Source: Lachnospiraceae bacterium NK3A20 (GTDB lineage Bacteria; Bacillota; Clostridia; Lachnospirales; Lachnospiraceae). From it: a stretch of DNA of 50,738 nt. The stretch spans positions 1 to 50,738 of the forward strand of contig FNQX01000027.1 in assembly GCA_900107575.1 (NCBI GenBank), given 5' to 3'. The notes under the pieces were generated by a model. It had not been told where the DNA came from. It saw nothing but the letters and a program-made list of their open reading frames with translations, and made no database searches. This document shows, piece by piece, positions 9,412 through 17,208 of the stretch; the first letter of the stretch is position 1; each line of letters begins with the position of its first letter. The position numbers and the translations under genes are program-made.

Positions 9412-9807
9412 ATGACAGAAGAAATGCCCGGAAAATCCAGCGAAGATTACCTTGAGGCGATTCTGATGCTCCACAACGAGAAAGGCTCCTGTCGCAGCGT
9501 GGATATCGTTGAGAAACTGGGGTTCTCGAAACCGAGTGTCAGCATCGCCATGAAGAAGCTGGAGAGCGAAGGATATATTACGAGGACAGATAATGGTCAG
9601 ATCAATCTGACCGATATTGGCATGGACATCGCAGAGAAGACGCTCGAGAAACACGAGTTCCTCAAAGACATGCTGGAGTCCGCGGGCGTCGAGGCTGGGA
9701 AGGCGGAAGAGGAAGCCTGCCTCATGGAGCATGACATCAGTGAGGACACCTTTCAGAAGATCAGGCGTGCTTTCCACAGACAGGACGCCGCGCTGCAGGT
9801 GGAGTAG
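9412..9807 (+). CDS. DtxR-family metal-dependent transcriptional regulator
   Basis: DtxR/MntR proteins repress metal uptake genes when loaded with Fe(II) or Mn(II). The 131-residue protein has a winged helix-turn-helix (EDYLEAI, then SKPSVSIAMKKLESEGYI, about residues 11-70) and a helical dimerisation and metal domain. Expected metal ligands are present: Asp12, Glu15, His81, Cys103, Glu106 and His107 (EACLMEH). The Cys at position 103 is DtxR-like, whereas B. subtilis MntR has Glu; this hints at iron but does not prove it. There is no C-terminal SH3-like domain. The SD GAGAGGAAAG precedes ATG 9412. A small Cys-rich gene follows after 25 bases. Confidence 0.85.
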   Translation: MTEEMPGKSSEDYLEAILMLHNEKGSCRSVDIVEKLGFSKPSVSIAMKKLESEGYITRTDNGQINLTDIGMDIAEKTLEKHEFLKDMLESAGVEAGKAEEEACLMEHDISEDTFQKIRRAFHRQDAALQVE

Positions 9808-9832
9808 AGGTATCGAGCTATGGGGAAGCCAC

Positions 9833-10045
9833 ATGGAGTACACTTCACGAGCACTGCAGGGACTTGCCGGGATCGGGGGTCCCAGATGCTGCAAGCGCGA
9901 TGCCTATGTCTCCATCGAAACGGCGATTGATTACATTGCGCAGAGATACCAGGTACAGCTGGAAAAGGACAGCATCCGCTGCAGTTTCTACCCGCAGAAC
10001 GGTCAGTGTCTGAAGGAGAGATGCCCGTACTATCCACTGCAGTGA
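9833..10045 (+). CDS. Small Cys-rich protein, DUF5714-like
   Basis: A 70-residue product starting MEYTSRALQGLAGIGGPRCC. It contains GPRCCKRD, then a helix-like stretch, then six-residue-spaced cysteines in IRCSFYPQNGQC and a CLKERCPYYP ending, five Cys in all. This pattern resembles the C-terminal part of DUF5714-type proteins of anaerobes, from memory only. The Cys arrangement suggests metal or cluster binding. The ATG at 9833 has GGGGAAG upstream; the frame is open earlier but runs through the regulator gene. Position directly after a DtxR-type regulator suggests a role in metal handling, by inference. No terminator was recognised after it. Confidence 0.6.
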   Translation: MEYTSRALQGLAGIGGPRCCKRDAYVSIETAIDYIAQRYQVQLEKDSIRCSFYPQNGQCLKERCPYYPLQ

Positions 10046-10187
10046 TTGCCGCAACCTGCAACAGCCTTGGGCAGTAAATATTGAAAACACCGGTCTGGTT
10101 ATCCTCTAATTCATCCTCTGATACGTATCCTGCGATTTGATTCTGCAGGAAGATCAGGGAAGATTCTGCTCGGGATTGAAAAATATG

Positions 10188-10216
10188 TTGCAATCATATA
10201 ATCGCTATGCTAGAAT
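10188..10216 (+). promoter_or_regulatory. Promoter of tRNA-Thr
   Basis: TTGCAA (10188-10193), 17 bases, TAGAAT (10211-10216). An overlapping TTGAAA...TATAAT pair has only a 15-base spacer. A short GCCCT/AGGGC hairpin lies between the promoter and the tRNA. Confidence 0.6.
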
Positions 10217-10275
10217 CACACTTGCGTCTGAAAGAAAGCCCTGTAACACTGAAGGGCGGGAGAACGTAATGGCGC

Positions 10276-10348
10276 GCTGGCATGGCTCAGTTGGTAGAGC
10301 GTCGCATTGGTAGTGCGGAGGTCACGGGTCCGATTCCCGTTGCCAGCT
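10276..10348 (+). tRNA. tRNA-Thr (anticodon GGU)
   Basis: A complete 73-base cloverleaf: acceptor GCTGGCA with TGCCAGC, D arm GCTC/GAGC, anticodon stem TCGCA/TGCGG with loop TTGGTAG (anticodon GGT, reading ACC and ACU), 5-base variable loop and T arm ACGGG/CCCGT. CCA is not encoded. The T loop reads TCCGATT, so position 55 is C where nearly all tRNAs have U (pseudouridine). Confidence 0.93.
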
Positions 10349-10358
10349 GATGTGGAAT

Positions 10359-10399
10359 AGCCTTGAATCCTTGATAATATAAGGATTCGGGGCTTTTTT
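10359..10399 (+). terminator. Terminator of the tRNA-Thr unit
   Basis: A 14-bp stem (10359-10372 with 10381-10394, two G-U pairs), 8-base loop, then six T. Confidence 0.88.
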
Positions 10400-10419
10400 G
10401 TGCGCTCAGAAACCGTGAC

Positions 10420-10584
10420 TTATATCATGAGCAGGATTACAGCGAACACCAGGTAGACAGCATACAGCGCGTAGGTGAAGCTGTTGCTCCATGCGAAGCT
10501 GGCTTCCGGGTGCAGCAGAGCGTATGCTATGAAGATGGCAGCGGCTATGAGCATGATGATCCCAATCACACGATTTCGTTTCAT
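10420..10584 (-). CDS. Small hypothetical membrane protein
   Basis: A 54-residue product starting MKRNRVIGIIMLIAAAIFIA with two hydrophobic segments (about residues 6-24 and 34-54) joined by a short loop containing HPEASFAWSN. Lys/Arg at the N-terminus suggests an inside start. An AGAGG site precedes the ATG on the minus strand. The frame extends upstream, but that part is not convincing. I do not recognise the family; the pattern of two helices and a basic start is common in small Bacillota membrane proteins. Confidence 0.5.
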   Translation of the reverse strand: MKRNRVIGIIMLIAAAIFIAYALLHPEASFAWSNSFTYALYAVYLVFAVILLMI

Positions 10585-10728
10585 ACGACCTCTGCGAAAT
10601 ATCTCGCATTTCTTGCCTGATACGGCTACAATTAAATATATATCTATTAGAACCTCATGGAAGAAAATCTTCGATTTGAAAGCCAAAGGCTTTTTTCGAT
10701 TGTGGTTCTTCCGATGCACTTCGCGCTG

Positions 10729-10789
10729 TACCCCCAAAGGGGGTATGGGCACGAGCTCAATTCACATCGCACCCAGTCGTGTAAACACG
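10729..10789. promoter_or_regulatory. Two short palindromes in the divergent gap before the nitroreductase
   Basis: TACCCCC-AAA-GGGGGTA (10729-10745) and CGTGT-AA-ACACG (10778-10789) are perfect inverted repeats upstream of the nitroreductase gene. They could be operator sites. A T-rich AAAGCC/GGCTTT hairpin lies further upstream near 10679-10697. No confident promoter was found in 10585-10854. Confidence 0.3.
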
Positions 10790-10854
10790 CCTGTCTGTTC
10801 ATGAATTTCGCTGTGCCGAATAGATACAAATTCAATGGAAGAGAGGATACTGTT

Positions 10855-11370
10855 ATGACATTTGAAGAAATGGCGAGAGCGCGCTATTCTGTCAAGAAGT
10901 TCAGCGACAAGCCGGTTGAGGAAGAAAAGCTTTCGAAGGTTCTGGAAGTGGCGAATCTCGCGCCGACGGCGAAGAATGCGCAGAGTGCCAGAATCTATGT
11001 ATTGAGGAGCGAGGAAGCGATGGACAAGGCAAAAGAGCTGACGCCCTGCGTCTATGGCGCGCCGGTGGTTCTCATGTTCGCTTACAACAGGAAGGAAGCG
11101 TTCCGCTACCCGGATGAGATGGAAATCTATTCCGGCGCCGAGGACTGCTCGATTGTCGCGACTCATGTGATGTTCGAGGCGAAGGAGCAGGGTCTGGATA
11201 CCTGCTGGGTGAATTTCTTCTCGCCCACGAAGGCAAAGGCGGCCTTCCGGCTGCCGGAAGAGGAAGAGGTCGTTCTCCTCATGCCGATCGGTTACGCGGC
11301 TGAGGGCACGGTACCGCTCCCGAATCACAGCGCGAAGAAGGCACTCTCGGACATCGTAAAAGAGCTGTAA
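10855..11370 (+). CDS. Nitroreductase family protein
   Basis: These FMN-binding enzymes reduce nitro compounds, quinones or flavins with NAD(P)H. The 171-residue protein starts MTFEEMARARYSVKKFSDKP, with the typical early R-Y-S-V-(K/R)-x-F motif for FMN phosphate contact, then LAPTAKNAQSARIYVL, where family members show LAPS..N.QPW. Its C-terminal half has an EGLDTCWVNFF-like segment and a short C-terminus. It is at the small end of the family. The start at 10855 follows AGAGGA. The dipeptidase gene begins 40 bases later and is probably co-transcribed. Confidence 0.82.
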   Translation: MTFEEMARARYSVKKFSDKPVEEEKLSKVLEVANLAPTAKNAQSARIYVLRSEEAMDKAKELTPCVYGAPVVLMFAYNRKEAFRYPDEMEIYSGAEDCSIVATHVMFEAKEQGLDTCWVNFFSPTKAKAAFRLPEEEEVVLLMPIGYAAEGTVPLPNHSAKKALSDIVKEL

Positions 11371-11410
11371 GATAAGATACAAAATCATTTTAGGAAGGAA
11401 GTAGTATTAC

Positions 11411-12907
11411 ATGCCCTGTACAACATTACTGGTGGGAAGAGCAGCCACCTATGACGGATCGACGATGACGGCGAGGAATGAGGATTCGGGAGCCGGTGGG
11501 TTCGATGCGAAGAAGTTGATCGTCGTAGAACCGGAGGATCAGCCGGGTAAATATCAGTCGGTCCTCTCGCATTTTGAAATGGATCTGCCGGATGATCCCA
11601 TGCGGTATACGGCCATGCCGAACGCCGACCCGAAAGAGGGAATCTGGGGCGCCGCGGGTGTCAACGCTGCAAATGTCTCCATGACAGCGACGGAGACGAT
11701 CACGTCCAATGAGCGGGTTCTGGGCGCAGACCCTCTCGTGAAATATATTCCCGCAGCAAACGGTCAGCCGGAGCGCGCGGGCGGCATCGGCGAGGAAGAC
11801 ATCGTCACGATCACATTGCCGTACATTCATTCCGCAAGGGAAGGCGTACAGCGCCTCGGCGCGATTCTTACGGAGTTCGGAACCTACGAGATGAACGGCA
11901 TTGCATTCCAGGATGTGGATGAGATCTGGTGGCTGGAGACGATCGGAGGTCACCACTGGATCGCAAGGCGCGTCCCGGACAACGCTTACGTCGTAATGCC
12001 GAACCAGCTGGGAATTGACGACTTCGATCTGGCGGATGCCTTCGGGGAACAGAAGGAGTATATGTGCTCCCCTGACCTTCGGGAATTCATCGAAGACAAC
12101 CACCTGGATCTCTCGCTCGACGGGAAGTTCAACGCGAGGTATGCCTTCGGCTCCGCATCCGATGCGGACCACTGCTACAACACGCCGCGCGCCTGGTACA
12201 TGGAGCGCTATTTCAATCCTCATACGGCGAAGTGGGACGGCGAGGACGCGGACTTCACTCCGGAGTCAGATGACATCCCCTGGTGCCGCGTGCCGGAGCG
12301 CAGGATCACGGTTGAGGATGCGAAATACGTGCTCTCGAGTTACTATCAGGGAACGCCATATGACCCTTACGGCAAGGGAGGAGACGACACAAAGAGAGGC
12401 ATTTACCGGCCGATCGGCATCAATCGGAACAATTTCCTCTCCCTCGTACAGATCCGCCCTTATGTGGATAAGGCTTACCGCGCGATTGAGTGGGTGGCCT
12501 TTGGATCGAACGCATTTAACGCGTTTCTGCCGCTGTATGCGAATATCCACAAGGCGCCTGCCTATGTCTCCAACGTCGGAACCGATGCGACAACGGAGAA
12601 TCTCTACTGGGCGAGCCGCCTCGTCGGTGCAGTCTCGGATGCGCACTTTGCGAACTGCATTCCGCACATCGAACGCTATCAGATGGCGGTGGCATCCAGG
12701 GGCTACGCGATCCTTGCGGAGTACGACAAGAAGGCTGCGCAGCTGACGGCCGCAAGTGCCGCGGAGGGTGTGATACAGAATCTTCTGGATGAAGCGGATG
12801 AGAAGCTCTCTGCCATGGCCAAAGAGGAGACGACCAAAGCTCTGAACAACGTGCTCTATGAATCGAGCATGCACATGAAGAATGCCTTCTCCCGCGCAGA
12901 TGGTTAA
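11411..12907 (+). CDS. C69-family dipeptidase (PepD type)
   Basis: C69 dipeptidases are Ntn hydrolases cleaving a broad range of dipeptides in the cytoplasm. The 498-residue product starts MPCTTLLVGRAATYDGSTMTARNED. Cys3 is the expected catalytic nucleophile, as in Lactobacillus PepDA-type enzymes, and TARNEDS matches the conserved segment after it. There is no signal peptide. Length matches the family. The start is preceded by AGGAAGGAAG. It follows the nitroreductase by 40 bases and ends before a bidirectional terminator shared with queT. Confidence 0.88.
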   Translation: MPCTTLLVGRAATYDGSTMTARNEDSGAGGFDAKKLIVVEPEDQPGKYQSVLSHFEMDLPDDPMRYTAMPNADPKEGIWGAAGVNAANVSMTATETITSNERVLGADPLVKYIPAANGQPERAGGIGEEDIVTITLPYIHSAREGVQRLGAILTEFGTYEMNGIAFQDVDEIWWLETIGGHHWIARRVPDNAYVVMPNQLGIDDFDLADAFGEQKEYMCSPDLREFIEDNHLDLSLDGKFNARYAFGSASDADHCYNTPRAWYMERYFNPHTAKWDGEDADFTPESDDIPWCRVPERRITVEDAKYVLSSYYQGTPYDPYGKGGDDTKRGIYRPIGINRNNFLSLVQIRPYVDKAYRAIEWVAFGSNAFNAFLPLYANIHKAPAYVSNVGTDATTENLYWASRLVGAVSDAHFANCIPHIERYQMAVASRGYAILAEYDKKAAQLTAASAAEGVIQNLLDEADEKLSAMAKEETTKALNNVLYESSMHMKNAFSRADG

Positions 12908-12932
12908 GTTAAATAAAGATGAGATAAGATAA

Positions 12933-12982
12933 AAATAACTGCAGGCCCCGTCAGCATTGTGGCGGGGAGCCTGCAGTTATTT
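12933..12982. terminator. Bidirectional terminator between the dipeptidase and queT
   Basis: AAATAACTGCAGGC (12933-12946) is the exact reverse complement of 12969-12982, with a GC-rich inner stem. T-rich tails occur on both strands, so it can end the plus-strand dipeptidase and the minus-strand queT transcripts. Confidence 0.85.
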
Positions 12983-13031
12983 CATCCCTTTGGTTTTGTT
13001 CTGTTGAGTGTGATAGGTTGGCGCCAGCCTG

Positions 13032-13574
13032 TTATTTACCGGCAGGGGCTGCCTTCTGGAAATCAGCGGAGGATACGCTCTCGCTCGTTCCGAAGATCTT
13101 CTGGCGGAACGGCTTCAGCGCGGAGAGAAGGATCTCGCCGAAGATCAGGATGGCGATGACTTCACCGGCACCGACAGTCAGCGCGAGGAACCAGTACGCG
13201 TCTGTCAGGTGGTAAGCGAAGATCAGCACGAGGGGAATGATCACGGCGTTCGCAAGGATCGGCGGGAGGGCACAGAGCCAACGGTTCCTTCGAAGTGCGA
13301 AGGTTCCGAGGGCGCCGATGAGGGTCGCGAGGGTGCCGAAGATCACGTCCGGCATTGCACTGGCCATGATGATGTTGGACAGGAGGCACCCGATTGTGAC
13401 GCCCGGGATTGCCGCGGGGGTGAAGAAGGGCAGGATACAGAGCATTTCAGAGAAACGCACCTGGATGGCGCCGCTTGCAAGGTCGAAACCCCACGCGAGC
13501 ATGGTGAGTACGATGTAGAGGGCGGCGATAATGCCGGCCTGTATGATGAAGAGTGTCTTTTTGTGATTCTGCAT
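13032..13574 (-). CDS. queT: Queuosine precursor transporter QueT
   Basis: QueT (COG4708-type) is a small integral membrane protein thought to import preQ1 or related queuosine precursors, possibly as an ECF-type S component. The 180-residue product starts MQNHKKTLFIIQAGIIAALY and has about five or six hydrophobic helices with the conserved VRFSEMLCILPFF segment. A charged, Ala/Ser-rich C-terminal tail extends it slightly beyond the usual length. The start codon at 13574 is preceded by AAAGGAG; the frame continues upstream to 13634, but that part overlaps the putative preQ1 element. No other queuosine genes lie in the window, which fits a salvage lifestyle. Confidence 0.85.
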   Translation of the reverse strand: MQNHKKTLFIIQAGIIAALYIVLTMLAWGFDLASGAIQVRFSEMLCILPFFTPAAIPGVTIGCLLSNIIMASAMPDVIFGTLATLIGALGTFALRRNRWLCALPPILANAVIIPLVLIFAYHLTDAYWFLALTVGAGEVIAILIFGEILLSALKPFRQKIFGTSESVSSADFQKAAPAGK

Positions 13575-13580
13575 TTTGTG

Positions 13581-13621
13581 CTCCTTTAGTTTTAGACGAG
13601 TGGGAAGGGATTTAACACTCG
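13581..13621 (-). promoter_or_regulatory. Candidate preQ1 class I riboswitch
   Basis: Read on the minus strand: stem CGAGTG/CACTCG (13621-13616 and 13602-13597), a 13-base loop with C-rich segment, then TCTAAAACTAAAGGAG directly before queT. A-rich tails of this kind ending in the Shine-Dalgarno are the hallmark of preQ1-I elements, and CCTT in the loop can pair with AAGG of the SD, which would hide it. The C just before the 3' stem strand fits the preQ1-pairing position. The loop differs from the GUUC-type consensus, so this is a candidate; the QueT context supports it. Confidence 0.55.
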
Positions 13622-13639
13622 GCGCATGACGCAACGCCT

Positions 13640-13668
13640 AATCTAACATGATTTGCGGCAGAGTGCAA
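13640..13668 (-). promoter_or_regulatory. queT promoter
   Basis: On the minus strand TTGCAC (13668-13663), 17 bases, TAGATT (13645-13640). The predicted start near 13633 lies about 12 bases before the riboswitch stem. Confidence 0.6.
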
Positions 13669-13747
13669 GGAAACTGGCAGACGGCGCGTCAGACGACACT
13701 CATTATTACGAAATGTTTACGTGAGGGCGTAATAAAATGTAATAATT

Positions 13748-13776
13748 TTGCCCTCGGAAAATATTTGCGGTAAAAT
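13748..13776 (+). promoter_or_regulatory. Promoter of the class A PBP gene
   Basis: TTGCCC (13748-13753), 17 bases, TAAAAT (13771-13776). GAGGGC at about 13723-13728 and GCCCTC at 13750-13755 form an inverted repeat that includes part of the -35. Confidence 0.55.
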
Positions 13777-13806
13777 AAAAAGGTTATTAGTAGTAAGGTG
13801 TATTCT

Positions 13807-13832
13807 GCCCTTACGGCAATAACAGAAAGGGC
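13807..13832 (+). promoter_or_regulatory. Possible hairpin covering the PBP ribosome binding site
   Basis: GCCCTT (13807-13812) is the reverse complement of AAGGGC (13827-13832), which contains the Shine-Dalgarno AAAGGG. Pairing would hide the ribosome binding site. Six base pairs with a 14-base loop is a modest structure. Confidence 0.3.
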
Positions 13833-13834
13833 TT

Positions 13835-16800
13835 TTGACCACCGTGATGAATTACGACCGAGACAACCTCTACAGACGCGAGGACGAGCTGAATTCCCGC
13901 GCCAAAAGGAGAGCGAATAAACTGGGTCTTACGATCCGCAATCTGATCCTGATCGCCGTGATCGGTGCTTTCGCGATCGCCATCTGTGTCGGCGTCGGCG
14001 CATTCCGCGGCATCCTCGACACCGCGCCGGATGTCAGCAATATCGACGTCACACCGACGGGCTTTTCTACCTTTGTTTATGACAGCGAGGGCAATCAGAC
14101 GGCGAAGCTCGTATCGACCGATTCCAACCGCATCCCTGTCACGTTCGATCAGATTCCGGTGAATCTCCAGCACGCCTTCGTCGCGATCGAAGACGAGAGA
14201 TTCTACGATCACCGCGGCATCGATATCCAGGGCATCATTCGTGCCGGCATCCGAGGCCTTTCGACGGGCAATTTCGACCAGGGTGCTTCTACCATCACAC
14301 AGCAGCTGATCAAGAACAATGTATTCACCGGCTGGACAAGCGAGACGTTCTCCGAGGCGGTCCGACGCAAAATCCAGGAGCAGTACCTTGCCGTTGAAGT
14401 CGAGAAAACGATGAGCAAGGATGACATCCTCCTCAATTATCTCAACACCATCAATCTGGGCCACAACACGCTGGGCGTCCAGGCGGCGTCCCTTCGCTAT
14501 TTCGGCAAAGACGTCAGCGATCTCAATCTCTCCGAAGCCGCGGTTATCGCGGGTATCACGCAGAATCCGACCAAATACGATCCCATCACCTTCCCCGAGA
14601 ACAACAACGCGCGGAGGAAACTCGTTCTCTCCGATATGCTCACGCAGGGCTACATTGACGAGGACGAATATGACAGCGCCGTTTCTGACAATGTTTACAC
14701 GAGGATACAGACTGTCGATGACCAGACGGATGACAACAAGATCCAGTCCTATTTCGTCGACGCGCTGACGGATCAGGTGCTGGAGGATCTGCAGTCCCAC
14801 GGTTACACGGAACCCCAGGCATACACACTCCTGTACTCGGGCGGCCTCAAGATCTATTCGACGCAGGATCCCGCGATTCAGGCGATCGCCGACGAGGAAG
14901 TCGCCAATCCCGACAACTATCCCTATGATACGAAATGGTATCTCGATTACAGCCTGTCGGTACAGCATGCGGACGGCTCGGTTGACAATTTCTCCACCGA
15001 GATGCTGAAAGCGTATTTCAAGGAGACCAATCCCTATTTCACGCTGGTGTTCCCTTCGGAGGACAAGGCGAAGGAAGTGTACGAGGAATACAAGACGGCG
15101 GTTATGAAGGAGGGGGATACCGTGCTGTCGGAGAAGGTCAATCTCCAGCCGCAGCCGCAGATCTCCTTCACGATCGAAGACCAGCATACCGGCAATGTCG
15201 TTGCCATGGTCGGCGGAAGAGGTACAAAGGCGGCGAACCGGACGCTGAACCGCGCTTACCACACGTACCGCCAGCCCGGCTCCACGTTCAAGATCGTGTC
15301 CACCTACGCGCCGGCGCTGGACGCGGGCGGCTTCACGCTGGCGTCCACGCAGGATGACGCGCCATTCACCTATGAAGACGGCGTAACCCCTGTCCGGAAC
15401 TGGTACGGAGAGAATTACCGCGGCCTTTCTTCCGTGCGGCTCGGCATCCAGAATTCCATGAACATCGTAGCAGTCAAGACGCTGACCGATATCACGCCGG
15501 AGCTGGGCTATGAGTACCTGCTCGACTTCGGCTTCACATCCCTCGTGAAAGAGCTGGATGTGAACAACAAGGTTTTCTCGGATATCCAGCAGCCCCTTGC
15601 GCTCGGCGGCCTCACGAAGGGCATCACGAACTTCGAGCTCAACGCGGCCTATTCGACCATTGCAAACGGTGGCGAATACCTGGAGCCCAAGATGTATACG
15701 AAAATAACAGACCACGACAACAACGTGATTCTGGACTCGAGTGACAGAGAGACACGCCGCGTACTCAAGGAGACGACCGCGTGGCTCCTCACGAGTGCGA
15801 TGGAGGATGTCGTCACGAAGGGTACCGGTACCTATGTCAATTTCGGTACGACACCGATCGCCGGCAAGACGGGTACGACTTCCGACGAGAACGACGTATG
15901 GTTCTGCGGCTACACCAACTATTACTGCGCAACCGCGTGGGCGGGCTACGACGAGAACACCGACCTGGTCGGCTCGGAGTCGGGGCTTGCGAAGACGATC
16001 TGGCGCGCCGTGATGGAGCGGGTGCATGAAGGCAAGCCTGCATCGGAGTTCACCAAACCTGCGGGCATTGTCCAGAAGACGGTGTGCCGTGCGTCCGGGA
16101 AGCTTCCGATTCCCGGCGTTTGCAGTTCGGATCTTGTCACGGAGTATTTCGACGAGAACATGGTACCGACAGAGCCATGTGATATTCATGGCAGTACGGT
16201 TTACTGTTCCGTGACGGGACTGCCGGCAGACGACGAGTGCCCGTTCCAGCAGACCGGCAGGATTCACAACGCGTCAAATGGCGTCAAGTGCCCGCATACC
16301 AGGGCATTCATGGCGCAGGACAATATTGATACGATTATTGCCGAAGAGAAGGCACAGATGATCTCGCGCAGGCAGAAGGGCTCCGGATATGAGGTGGCAA
16401 CGGCCTGGACGGCGGGCAGCGGGTATGGAACGCAGAGCGCCGCGCCGGAGGGACCGACAGCGGATGTAGCCTCCGAGGCAGACAGCGCGGTAGCCGCGGC
16501 GAATGCGAATCTCTATGATGCGGCCAGCACGCTGAAGGCAGTGCAGGATGCGCTCACGGCGGCACAGCAGAGCGGCGATGAGGCAGCGATCAAGGCGTGG
16601 TCGGATGCCGTCAATACCGCGACCGGCTCTTACAGCCAGGCGGTAGAACAGCAGCAGGCGGCCGCAGCGGCGCAACAAGCGGCACAGAACGCAGCGGCAG
16701 CCCAGCAGGCGGCAGGTCAGCCTGCGGCAGGCCAGGCCGTTGTGCAGCCTCAGGATCCTGCGGCACAGGCAGCAGCAGATGCGGCGGCACAGCAGGCAGC

Positions 16801-17002
16801 GGATGCAGCCGCGCAGGCAGCCACAGCGCAACAGGCAGCGGACGCAGCGGCAGCCCAGGCAGCCGCGCAGGCGGCGGCAGATGCCGCGTCACAACAGGCC
16901 GCGCAGGCAGCTGCGGCCCAGGCGGCAGCACAACAGGCAGCAGACGCAGCGGCGCAGGTCGCAGCACAGCAGGCAGCAGCGCAACCGCCGGCACCGCAGT
17001 GA
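13835..17002 (+). CDS. Class A penicillin-binding protein (PBP1A-type)
   Basis: A bifunctional peptidoglycan synthase with glycosyltransferase and transpeptidase activities, anchored in the membrane. The 1055-residue protein has a basic cytoplasmic start, a membrane helix (about residues 32-55), a GT51 domain with EDERFYDHRGID (near residue 118) and QGASTITQQLIKN, and a transpeptidase domain with STFK (active Ser483), SMN (541-543) and KTG (678-680). After residue ~870 comes a long tail dominated by Ala and Gln, densest in the last 120 residues. The start is uncertain: TTG at 13835 has the best SD spacing, and GTG 13844 or ATG 13847 are alternatives. It has its own promoter and a terminator at 17100. 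Confidence 0.92.
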   Translation: MTTVMNYDRDNLYRREDELNSRAKRRANKLGLTIRNLILIAVIGAFAIAICVGVGAFRGILDTAPDVSNIDVTPTGFSTFVYDSEGNQTAKLVSTDSNRIPVTFDQIPVNLQHAFVAIEDERFYDHRGIDIQGIIRAGIRGLSTGNFDQGASTITQQLIKNNVFTGWTSETFSEAVRRKIQEQYLAVEVEKTMSKDDILLNYLNTINLGHNTLGVQAASLRYFGKDVSDLNLSEAAVIAGITQNPTKYDPITFPENNNARRKLVLSDMLTQGYIDEDEYDSAVSDNVYTRIQTVDDQTDDNKIQSYFVDALTDQVLEDLQSHGYTEPQAYTLLYSGGLKIYSTQDPAIQAIADEEVANPDNYPYDTKWYLDYSLSVQHADGSVDNFSTEMLKAYFKETNPYFTLVFPSEDKAKEVYEEYKTAVMKEGDTVLSEKVNLQPQPQISFTIEDQHTGNVVAMVGGRGTKAANRTLNRAYHTYRQPGSTFKIVSTYAPALDAGGFTLASTQDDAPFTYEDGVTPVRNWYGENYRGLSSVRLGIQNSMNIVAVKTLTDITPELGYEYLLDFGFTSLVKELDVNNKVFSDIQQPLALGGLTKGITNFELNAAYSTIANGGEYLEPKMYTKITDHDNNVILDSSDRETRRVLKETTAWLLTSAMEDVVTKGTGTYVNFGTTPIAGKTGTTSDENDVWFCGYTNYYCATAWAGYDENTDLVGSESGLAKTIWRAVMERVHEGKPASEFTKPAGIVQKTVCRASGKLPIPGVCSSDLVTEYFDENMVPTEPCDIHGSTVYCSVTGLPADDECPFQQTGRIHNASNGVKCPHTRAFMAQDNIDTIIAEEKAQMISRRQKGSGYEVATAWTAGSGYGTQSAAPEGPTADVASEADSAVAAANANLYDAASTLKAVQDALTAAQQSGDEAAIKAWSDAVNTATGSYSQAVEQQQAAAAAQQAAQNAAAAQQAAGQPAAGQAVVQPQDPAAQAAADAAAQQAADAAAQAATAQQAADAAAAQAAAQAAADAASQQAAQAAAAQAAAQQAADAAAQVAAQQAAAQPPAPQ

Positions 17003-17099
17003 TTGCGGAAGTGGCGTTTCACCTGACGATCGACTTTGGTACGCCCCAAGCAGCAAGTACTATGGGCTGTGCGGAACAGTTAAAGACAAATTATTCCTG

Positions 17100-17132
17100 T
17101 CCCGGGGGGATCATCCCCTCGGGATTCTTGTT
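17100..17132 (+). terminator. Terminator after the PBP gene
   Basis: TCCCGGGGGGA (17100-17110) pairs with 17114-17124 in an 11-bp stem (one G-U) with a TCA loop, followed by TTCTTGTT. Confidence 0.75.
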
Positions 17133-17208
17133 ACAGCAAACTATTGCAGCAGGCGGGCCGCGATGGCTATGAACTGCTGCGCAATAAAGGGACAGGAGGC
17201 TTTCATTC

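Noticed and set aside
13811-16267. 818-codon minus-strand frame opposite the PBP gene
   Set aside because: Antisense of a clear PBP with all catalytic motifs; no SD and Arg-rich shadow composition.
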